Assembly: GCA_001593855.1 (NCBI GenBank) | Contig: LUCC01000071.1 | Coordinates: 1 to 5,619 of the forward strand | Reading direction: 5' to 3' | DNA: 5,619 nt | Source: Candidatus Hecatellales archaeon B24 | Lineage (GTDB): Archaea; Thermoproteota; Bathyarchaeia; Hecatellales; Hecatellaceae | Shown here: piece after piece, positions 1 to 5,020 of the stretch | Position numbering within the stretch: the first letter of the stretch is position 1 | Layout of the letters: every line of letters starts with the position of its first letter | Notes under the pieces: model-generated | Seen by the model: the letters and a program-made list of their open reading frames with translations, nothing else | Told to the model about the DNA's origin: nothing | Database searches by the model: none | Translations under genes and position numbers: made by a program

Positions 1-864
1 GTGGTCTACGACTATAACTTCGTCGGCTACCTCCCTGAGTATGTCTCCGAACATGCCTACGGTGGCTGAGCCGCAGCCAACCCTCATCCGCTCTTCTGCT
101 TCCCCGTCCACTATTGGGGGCTCACCTACCTGGAATTCGAGTTTATGTTTTCCTGTTTCCAGTTCAACTTTTCCGCCGTTGGCTAGATCCACTATGGTTC
201 TGGCTGCCACGGCTCCTAGCTTTTGGATGAAGGTGTTTACACCTCCGATTTGGATGAGCTTGGAGCCGTATTGCTCCATGATTATGCTGCCCACCTTTAC
301 GCCTTCGCGTTTCACCGGTTCTCCTTCGCTTCCGATGTGCTTGTCGGTGTCAACTTTAACCAGCATACCGCAGTAGCTTAGAGGAGTCTCGGAAACCACT
401 GTGACCACATCTACGTCTTCAACCTTGTCCTCCAGTATGTAGGGAGCTGGCTTTAGGTCTGGGTAGGTTGTTCCAGCTCCTATACCCGTGGCGAGAGGCC
501 TGCTTAGAACCTGCTCTTTCACGGCTTCCCCCGGTTTCACAGGCTTTCTCCTGGGGACAACAAGCGGGGCTGCAAGCTGGATTTCTCCTTTAACGTTCAC
601 ATAGCGTCTGCAGGCGCCCAGGTAGCCTTCAGGGATTTCGCATTCGACCGGGCAGTTGAAGCATTTGGCTGTGCTGGGTTTAGCTCCTTCCCGGACGGCT
701 ACGGCTTCCACCGGGCATATCCTAGCGCACAGGGTGCATGCCACGCAGGCTTCGCCTATCCTGGCCTTTCCATTTTTAAGCCTTATGGCTTTGCTAGGGC
801 AGTTTCTAACGCATATTCCGCAGCCGGTGCACTTGGCTTCGTCAACTACTATCAGCCTGTTCAA
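1..864 (-). CDS. 6-hydroxynicotinate reductase-like iron-sulfur protein (C-terminus outside window)
   Basis: The visible 288 codons show two N-terminal [4Fe-4S] ferredoxin motifs (Cys 12, 15, 18, 22 and Cys 40, 43, 46, 50), each CxxCxxCxxxCP. A third Cys set follows (68, 71, 75, 85) in the pattern CxxCPVxCxIPxGxxGxC. After it comes a long domain with GAGTTYPD (about 130), a VDVVTVVSE stretch, EQYGSKL, and RVGCGSATVG near the left edge. From memory, this layout matches 6-hydroxynicotinate reductase (Hnr) of anaerobic nicotinate degradation, a ferredoxin-dependent ring reductase; the exact substrate here is inference. The start is TTG at 864: no in-frame ATG lies before the first cluster Cys, and GGGAGAG sits 8-9 nt upstream. 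It begins 25 nt after the aldehyde dehydrogenase stop, so it is probably co-transcribed. The reading frame is unbroken up to the edge. Other low-potential reductases with the same domain remain possible. Confidence 0.7.
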   Translation of the reverse strand, partial: MNRLIVVDEAKCTGCGICVRNCPSKAIRLKNGKARIGEACVACTLCARICPVEAVAVREGAKPSTAKCFNCPVECEIPEGYLGACRRYVNVKGEIQLAAPLVVPRRKPVKPGEAVKEQVLSRPLATGIGAGTTYPDLKPAPYILEDKVEDVDVVTVVSETPLSYCGMLVKVDTDKHIGSEGEPVKREGVKVGSIIMEQYGSKLIQIGGVNTFIQKLGAVAARTIVDLANGGKVELETGKHKLEFQVGEPPIVDGEAEERMRVGCGSATVGMFGDILREVADEVIVVDH

Positions 865-871
865 GGTTTGG

Positions 872-878
872 CTCTCCC
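872..878 (-). promoter_or_regulatory. Ribosome binding site deciding the TTG start at 864
   Basis: GGGAGAG lies in the 25-nt gap after the aldehyde dehydrogenase stop, about 7 nt before TTG 864. No in-frame ATG lies before the first ferredoxin cysteine of the downstream protein. Confidence 0.6.
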
Positions 879-889
879 GTGGAGGAGGG

Positions 890-1663
890 CTAGTATCTCC
901 ACGTGACCACCATTTTCACGTCGGTGAACAGCCTAACGGCGTCTATGCGTGAGTGAACTCCTCCGAAGAAGGATTCCTTTCTTGAGCCCAGCGGGAAGAA
1001 GGCGTAGGGCTGAGCTATGGCCACGTTTATTCCGACGTTTCCAACGTTCACTGCACGCCTGAAGTCTCGGGCATAGTTAATGTTCGACGTGAAGATGCTG
1101 GCTGAGTGGCCGTAGGAGGAGCTGTTGTTGACGATGTCTATTGCCTCGTCAAGGCTTTCAACACGCATTATGCCGGCAACAGGGCCGAAGGATTCCTCCC
1201 GGGCAATCCACATGTCTGGGGACACTTCGTCGAAGACTGTTGGGGCTACGAAGTATCCTTTCGCATATTTCTCTTCAAGCTTGGGGTTTCTGCCGTCGAG
1301 CAGAAGCTTAGCGCCTTCTTCAATTCCCTTCTCTATGAAGTTTAGAACACGCTGTTTAGCCTGAAGCGTGGTTAGAGGGCCTAATTCAGCTTTTTCATCT
1401 AAGCCGTATCCAAGCTTCATTTGGGCTGAAAGCTCGACAAACCTTTTCTTAACAGCCTCGTAGACTTCCCCGACCGTTATGAGGATGTCTGAGCCCAGGC
1501 ATCTCTGGCCTGTCATCCCGTAGAAGGCTCTTAGAAGCCTCGGAGCTGTCACCTCTAGGTCCGCGTCAGGCATTACGACAACATGGTTTTTGGCTCCTCC
1601 GTTGATGGAAGCCCGCTTCCCATGCTCCGCCGTAAGCTTGTATAGTTCTTTCCCAACTTTAGC
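890..1663 (-). CDS. Aldehyde dehydrogenase, methylmalonate-semialdehyde type, C-terminal half (frameshifted gene)
   Basis: Catalytic half of the gene whose N-terminal half lies at 1659-2369, in a different frame. Family similarity starts at about 1663 (AKVGKELYKL), upstream of the first ATG at 1573, so that ATG is not a true start. Visible motifs are GGAKNH, as in methylmalonate-semialdehyde dehydrogenases, which replaces the ELGGK segment carrying the general-base Glu of ordinary aldehyde dehydrogenases; GQRC with the catalytic Cys (codon 1499-1501, about residue 292 of the restored protein); and ESFGPV, the NAD-ribose Glu/Phe motif. The restored protein would be about 494 residues, normal for the family. 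Family chemistry: oxidation of a semialdehyde to acyl-CoA, with decarboxylation for 2-formyl acids. The C-terminus ends at TAG 890 and is complete. If the frameshift is real, no functional enzyme is made. Confidence 0.85.
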   Translation of the reverse strand, partial: AKVGKELYKLTAEHGKRASINGGAKNHVVVMPDADLEVTAPRLLRAFYGMTGQRCLGSDILITVGEVYEAVKKRFVELSAQMKLGYGLDEKAELGPLTTLQAKQRVLNFIEKGIEEGAKLLLDGRNPKLEEKYAKGYFVAPTVFDEVSPDMWIAREESFGPVAGIMRVESLDEAIDIVNNSSSYGHSASIFTSNINYARDFRRAVNVGNVGINVAIAQPYAFFPLGSRKESFFGGVHSRIDAVRLFTDVKMVVTWRY

Positions 1664-2369
1664 CGATGAAGCCTAAGCCCTGAACCTTCGGGTGGGATAC
1701 CAGCGTGCTGTTTACTTCCCTGCCTCCGTAGACGAGGTTAGCTACCCCCGGCGGGAAGCCTGCCTCCTCGGTTACCTTGAAAACCCAGTTGGAGATTACC
1801 GGGCATGCCGTAGCCGGGCTTACAACCACCGTGCATCCTAAGGCCAGAGCGTAGGGCACAAAAGAGGACCACGCGTGCACGGGAATATTATAGGGTGTAA
1901 TTATGGCGAAGACTCCTAGGGGCTCCAGAATCAGCGTCTGGTCTATTCCCTTCGCAATCTGGTCTACGTGCTCTCCTTTGGCGACGGTGTAGGCTGCAGC
2001 GCAGGCTGACTCTATGTTTTCTATGCTCCGCCTCACAGAGCCTACGGCTTCACTGTAGGTTCTGCCATGGTCTTGAACTAGGATTCGGGCAAGCTCTTCA
2101 AGGTGCTCTTCAAACTTGTATTTCAGCCTGTAGAGATACTGGATTCTGTCTCTGAGCGGTATTTCCCTCCATTCCTTGAAAGCCTCTTCAGCAGCGTCAA
2201 CAGCCATGTTAACCTCGTCTTCCAAGGCTATGGGAACTTCGGCTATGGGCTCGCCGGTGGCAGGGTTTGTCACTTCCCTGAACCTTCCAGACTTCGAGTC
2301 AACCCACTCGCCGTTGACGTACATTTTCAGCCTGCCATAATGGCTTTTAACCTCGCTTAACAGCGTCAA
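1659..2369 (-). CDS. Aldehyde dehydrogenase, methylmalonate-semialdehyde type, N-terminal half (frameshifted gene)
   Basis: These 236 codons cover the NAD(P)-binding half: a VNGEWV start motif (from residue 18), TNPATGE (34-40), TPYNIP with the oxyanion-hole Asn161, and a terminal GFIG where the family continues S-T/A-x-x-G-K. The frame hits TAA at 1661-1659 exactly inside this GS motif, and the rest of the enzyme follows in another frame. Two residues that usually grip the adenosine ribose are changed: the KPSE motif reads SPAT (Ser184 for Lys, Thr187 for Glu). Arg113/Arg114 sit where methylmalonate-semialdehyde dehydrogenases have a carboxylate-binding Arg. TTG 2369 is the earliest possible start, because TAG lies just upstream at 2378-2376. 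However, AGGAGG ends only 2 nt before it, so the true start may be slightly downstream; ATG at 2324 is the first ATG. It lies 66 nt after the AOR stop. Confidence 0.85.
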   Translation of the reverse strand: MTLLSEVKSHYGRLKMYVNGEWVDSKSGRFREVTNPATGEPIAEVPIALEDEVNMAVDAAEEAFKEWREIPLRDRIQYLYRLKYKFEEHLEELARILVQDHGRTYSEAVGSVRRSIENIESACAAAYTVAKGEHVDQIAKGIDQTLILEPLGVFAIITPYNIPVHAWSSFVPYALALGCTVVVSPATACPVISNWVFKVTEEAGFPPGVANLVYGGREVNSTLVSHPKVQGLGFIG

Positions 2370-2371
2370 CC

Positions 2372-2377
2372 CCTCCT
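2372..2377 (-). promoter_or_regulatory. Strong Shine-Dalgarno ahead of the aldehyde dehydrogenase, unusually close to TTG
   Basis: AGGAGG ends 2 nt before TTG 2369, tighter than the usual 5-9 nt. The next codons include CTG at 2363, which would have 8-nt spacing. TAG 2378-2376 overlaps the site in frame, so no upstream start exists. Confidence 0.6.
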
Positions 2378-2407
2378 AAGAGAATAACAGCGGAAAGATA
2401 GCCCTTC

Positions 2408-2425
2408 AAAAGATAAAAGAATTTA
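2408..2425 (-). promoter_or_regulatory. A/T-rich tract between AOR and aldehyde dehydrogenase: possible terminator or internal promoter
   Basis: On the minus strand the 66-nt gap contains a T-rich run (TAAATTCTTTTATCTTTT) starting about 10 nt after the AOR stop. Archaeal termination can use T-rich tracts without a hairpin, and an internal TATA box could also sit here. Sequence alone cannot distinguish the two. It is the only place in the leftward gene set where transcription might be re-set. Confidence 0.3.
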
Positions 2426-2435
2426 GAGGCCGCCC

Positions 2436-3208
2436 TCAACTTTCAGCCTTAATCAAGCCTCTCCATGCTAGGTCTTCGGCAACATCTCCAAGGTTGAGGG
2501 CGTTCAGCTTCCTCCAGGTTGGCAGCCCCTCCACCGTCCAGCCTCTAGCCTCATAGTATTCGTCAAGCATACGGTCGTATTCGTCTCTGCTCAGCACCTC
2601 TCCTTTCCTAGGTCCTTCGGGAAGCGGCTCCCTGAAGAGTCTTGGCGCGACGTAGTCGTGGCGTCGCCGGCAGCCGTATCTGGCCTGCATAGCCCGCTCC
2701 ACGTTGTAGATTCTTTCCCCGCACTCGAGAATTTTCTTCCAGTCGTACTCCACTCCTGTAGCTGCGGTAGTAAGCTTGGCCATGTATTCGGGGCCGAAGG
2801 GCAGGTTCTGCCATGAAGTTGCAAACTTGCATACTCCCAGCGCGTCCGCGGCGGCGAAGAGGTTTTCGTTGTAGATTACGAGGAGGGCTTTCCCGCTGGG
2901 AGAACGCGGGTCTAGGGCCTGCTTCTCATACCATGACTGGGCTATTTCAAGGGGCACTCCAACTTTAACCCAGTCTTCAGGCTTCTTGTAGAGTCCCAGT
3001 GAGGCGTACCTCTCCTGGGTTGCATGGCCTCTCAGGTGGTCTCCTCCCCTAGAGGCTACTCCGTAGGCTAGGGCTATGCCTTTGCTTCCCCGAAGTTCTA
3101 CGTTTGAGTGGGCGTAGCCCTTGGTGTGGACAACATAGTATTCAATTTTCTCTTCTGGCAGGCCTTTAATTTTTGCGATGCTTCTGGCGGCTTTTAAGGC
3201 TCCGTCTG
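2436..3208 (-). CDS. aor: Aldehyde:ferredoxin oxidoreductase, C-terminal part (frameshifted gene)
   Basis: Domains 2/3 of the AOR whose N-terminal part is at 3194-4417. Genuine family sequence begins at DGALKAAR (codon from 3206). The same frame stays open up to 3395, but that extension is shadow sequence of the N-terminal part. Visible motifs are ASRGGDHLRG, conserved in the family, and DALGVCKF (Cys codon 2829-2831). The latter supplies the fourth ligand of the [4Fe-4S] cluster and belongs to the DxxGxC pterin-contacting motif. Near the end are NVERAMQAR and LDEYYEARGW, typical of AOR tails. This part contributes about 256 residues, giving a restored protein of about 660. The stop is TGA at 2438-2436, complete at the C-terminus. 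Apart from the shift itself, no further stop or lesion is seen, which points to a very recent mutation or a sequence error. Confidence 0.88.
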
Positions 3209-4417
3209 GAGGATTCCTCCGAAGCCCTTCCGGGAGGCCATTTGGCTTAGAAGTTTTATTATGGCATGGTGGTCTCCCCACTGAAGCTCCATGCCTTCCG
3301 TGTCTTCTAGGTTTAGGATTTTGTCTTGCCATAGGTGCATGGCTAGGGCTATGCTGCTGGACGCCTGGATTACGTCTATTCCAAGCCTGTTGCACAGGTT
3401 GTTTATGTAGAGGAGTGCGGGCATGGAGGACACTCCGCAGCGGGAGCCGAAGCCTCCTAGGGTCTCGTATTCCAGGCCTTCCCCGGTGGTTCCGGCGAAC
3501 TCTCCTTCACGTACAAGGTAGAAGTGGCTGCAGTGGATGGGGCAGCCGTAGCATGCCCTAGACTTCACGGAATACTCGTTTACAAGAACGGTTTCATCTA
3601 TTTTTTCAGCTTCCCTGAAGACGCCTGTCTGCCAGTTGTAGCTTGGAAGGCCTCCCAGCTTCTTGAAGATGGAAACTAGGATGGGGGTTCCATACTTGGA
3701 GAGGGTTTCATAGAAGGGCATGCTTCTTATGGCTTGGTGAAGCTCCACGGCAACCTGCTCGAATTTTTCAGGGTCTGCAAGCTCTATGGCTCCTGAGCCT
3801 CGGACGGCTACGGCTTTAAGCTTTTTAGAGCCTAAGACTGCCCCCACTCCGCCTCCGGCTACAGCCCTCGTGTAGTCGCATATGACCGAGCATACGGCGT
3901 CACGGTTTTCCCCGGCTGGGCCTATCGTTAAAACTTTTAGCTCCTGGTCTCCGTAGTCCTTCCTCAGCATGTCAGTGGCTTCCCAGACTTCTCTACCCCA
4001 CAGGTGGGAGGCATCCACAAGCTCTACGTGGGAGTCCTCGATGTAGAGATATAGGGGCTTAGGGCTTGCACCCGATATTACCAGGGCGTCGTATCCTGCG
4101 AAGCGCAGTTCAGGAGCGAAGGCTCCCCCAGCGTTTCCATCGCAGAACAGGCCTGTTAACGGAGACCTGGCCACTCCTATGGTGAACCTGCCGGAGGCCG
4201 GAGCCAGCGTTCCATTTAGGAGGCCGGCGCAAACGCATACGAGGTTTTCCGGGCTGAAGGGGTCCTCGATGGAGGGGTCGAAAAGGTCGAAAAGCATTTT
4301 GGAGCAGAAGCCTCTGCCTCCTAGGAAGGCTTGAGCAAACTCCGGGTCTAAAGGTTTAACCTTAACCTCGGCCTTTGAAAGGTTTACGTAGATTATTTTT
4401 CCAGACCAGCCTTGCAC
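3194..4417 (-). CDS. aor: Aldehyde:ferredoxin oxidoreductase (tungsten enzyme), N-terminal part (frameshifted gene)
   Basis: AOR interconverts an aldehyde and its carboxylate at a tungsten-bispterin centre, exchanging electrons with ferredoxin through one [4Fe-4S] cluster. Family features in order are GWSGKIIYVNLS at the N-terminus, LGGRGF (32-37), APASGRFTIGVARSPLTG (72-89), NAGGAF and ELRFAGYD (domain 1, pterin binding), then CYGCPIHC with Cys 289, 292 and 296, three of the four cluster ligands. RLGIDVI (344-350) lies in the second pterin-contacting motif. True similarity ends at GFGGIL (codon 3211-3209); QTEP and the stop are out-of-frame tail. The start is GTG 4417, with AAGGGGT at 4432-4426 overlapping the stop of the polyferredoxin gene 13 nt upstream, which suggests translational coupling. 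The paired polyferredoxin resembles the two-subunit AorAB, WOR5 and BamBC types rather than single-subunit AOR. The substrate cannot be told from sequence. Confidence 0.9.
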   Translation of the reverse strand: MQGWSGKIIYVNLSKAEVKVKPLDPEFAQAFLGGRGFCSKMLFDLFDPSIEDPFSPENLVCVCAGLLNGTLAPASGRFTIGVARSPLTGLFCDGNAGGAFAPELRFAGYDALVISGASPKPLYLYIEDSHVELVDASHLWGREVWEATDMLRKDYGDQELKVLTIGPAGENRDAVCSVICDYTRAVAGGGVGAVLGSKKLKAVAVRGSGAIELADPEKFEQVAVELHQAIRSMPFYETLSKYGTPILVSIFKKLGGLPSYNWQTGVFREAEKIDETVLVNEYSVKSRACYGCPIHCSHFYLVREGEFAGTTGEGLEYETLGGFGSRCGVSSMPALLYINNLCNRLGIDVIQASSSIALAMHLWQDKILNLEDTEGMELQWGDHHAIIKLLSQMASRKGFGGILQTEP

Positions 4418-4425
4418 GTTTTTCT

Positions 4426-4432
4426 ACCCCTT
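4426..4432 (-). promoter_or_regulatory. Ribosome binding site of AOR overlapping the upstream stop codon
   Basis: AAGGGGT overlaps the TAA of the polyferredoxin gene (4433-4431) and sits 8 nt before GTG 4417. This arrangement favours coupled translation of the two subunits. Confidence 0.6.
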
Positions 4433-4913
4433 AGCTGAGCTTTAGCATTCCGCCTATTTTCAGGGCTGACTCGCGTTTTCTGGAGAGAATATACTTGGAT
4501 GGTTTGGCGTATTCTATGGCTCTTGTTGGGCATAGCTTGACGCAGAAGGGATCTCCATCGCATAGGTCGCACTTAATCATTTCTCCTTTATCGCTCATGG
4601 TTACTCCTCCGAAGGGGCATACGGCCATGCATTCCCTGCATCCTATGCAGAGGCTGTGGTCTACGAGCATGGCTCCGGTTTCAGCGTTCCTGTAGATGGC
4701 TCTGACGGGGCAGACCTTTTCGCATGGCGCGTCTTCGCAGTGCCAGCATACCACGGGAATATCCACGCCTTCAGCCTCCCACCTTAGCACGTGGATTCTG
4801 GACTTGGTTGGACTGCAGGATTTTTCCTTGTGGAGGGAGCAGGCTGCCTCGCAGATGCGGCATCCAGTGCACTTGTTGGGGTCTACCAGCAGAACCTTGT
4901 ATGCGGCAGTCAA
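4431..4913 (-). CDS. Polyferredoxin electron-transfer subunit with four [4Fe-4S] clusters (AOR small subunit)
   Basis: A 160-residue protein of the HycB/DmsB/NrfC-type iron-sulfur family. Sixteen ligand cysteines form four motifs: Cys 15, 18, 21, 25; 56, 59, 64, 68; 89, 92, 95, 99; and 115, 118, 124, 128. Cys33 is an extra, probably non-ligand residue. No signal peptide or twin-arginine motif is visible, so it is likely cytoplasmic. It lies directly upstream of AOR (13-nt gap), as the small subunits of AorAB and WOR5-type enzymes do, so the inferred role is a wire between the tungsten subunit and ferredoxin or a flavoprotein. The start is TTG 4913: GAGGTG at 4927-4922 is 8 nt upstream and no in-frame ATG precedes the first cluster. 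It is the first gene of the leftward operon. The family alone would allow another partner; the neighbour decides the call. Confidence 0.88.
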   Translation of the reverse strand: MTAAYKVLLVDPNKCTGCRICEAACSLHKEKSCSPTKSRIHVLRWEAEGVDIPVVCWHCEDAPCEKVCPVRAIYRNAETGAMLVDHSLCIGCRECMAVCPFGGVTMSDKGEMIKCDLCDGDPFCVKLCPTRAIEYAKPSKYILSRKRESALKIGGMLKLS

Positions 4914-4921
4914 AGGCTTGA

Positions 4922-4927
4922 CACCTC
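4922..4927 (-). promoter_or_regulatory. Ribosome binding site deciding the TTG start at 4913
   Basis: GAGGTG, a strong match to the 16S anti-Shine-Dalgarno sequence, is 8 nt from the TTG codon. Since no in-frame ATG occurs before the first cluster cysteine, this site fixes the non-ATG start. Confidence 0.75.
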
Positions 4928-4953
4928 TTTAATCTTGCTGTTAGGGCAAATTC

Positions 4954-4961
4954 TTTTTTAT
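4954..4961 (-). promoter_or_regulatory. Putative TATA box for the polyferredoxin-AOR operon
   Basis: On the minus strand the sequence reads ATAAAAAA, ending 40 nt before the TTG start at 4913. With the usual archaeal spacing of roughly 25 nt from TATA box to transcription start, this gives a short leader of about 20 nt that contains the GAGGTG ribosome binding site. No clear BRE purine pair is seen just upstream, so the call rests on position and composition. Confidence 0.4.
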
Positions 4962-4970
4962 GGAGTATTC

Positions 4971-4979
4971 ATTAAAAAG
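4971..4979 (+). promoter_or_regulatory. Putative TATA box for the divergent flavoprotein gene
   Basis: ATTAAAAAG lies about 41 nt before the ATG at 5021, mirroring the distance of the opposite box to its own start. Only 9 bp separate the two boxes, so the promoters probably compete or are jointly controlled. Support is compositional only. Confidence 0.35.
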
Positions 4980-5020
4980 GGTTGGGTTGCAGCGTTCCCC
5001 TTCTCTCGGGGCTTAAAGGT

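Noticed and set aside
41..376. Open frame of 111 codons on the plus strand
   Set aside because: It lies antisense to the Hnr-like gene, whose minus-strand frame is continuous and shows clear family motifs; the plus product is Ser/Pro/Thr-rich with no recognisable domain.
1655..1672. Programmed ribosomal frameshift in the aldehyde dehydrogenase
   Set aside because: Neither a +1 skip at GGC-TAA nor a -2 slip restores the conserved spacing of the F-x-G-S-x-x-V-G-K motif; a 5-bp indel does.
2591..2832. Two short minus-strand open frames inside the AOR C-terminal part
   Set aside because: They overlap, in other frames, the conserved DxxGxC cluster region and have no ribosome binding site or recognisable motif.
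3200..3216. Programmed -1 frameshift in AOR
   Set aside because: A -1 slip would restore length, but the codons ATC CTC cannot re-pair as AAT CCT and no slippery heptamer is present.
3209..3395. Upstream extension of the AOR C-terminal frame (MQQAWNRRNPG...)
   Set aside because: It is an out-of-frame reading of the N-terminal AOR part; family similarity starts only at about 3206.
3178..3561. Plus-strand open frame of 127 codons across the AOR frameshift region
   Set aside because: It is antisense to AOR sequence with conserved motifs on both sides; the composition (Leu, Gly, Arg, Cys rich) is typical of a shadow frame.
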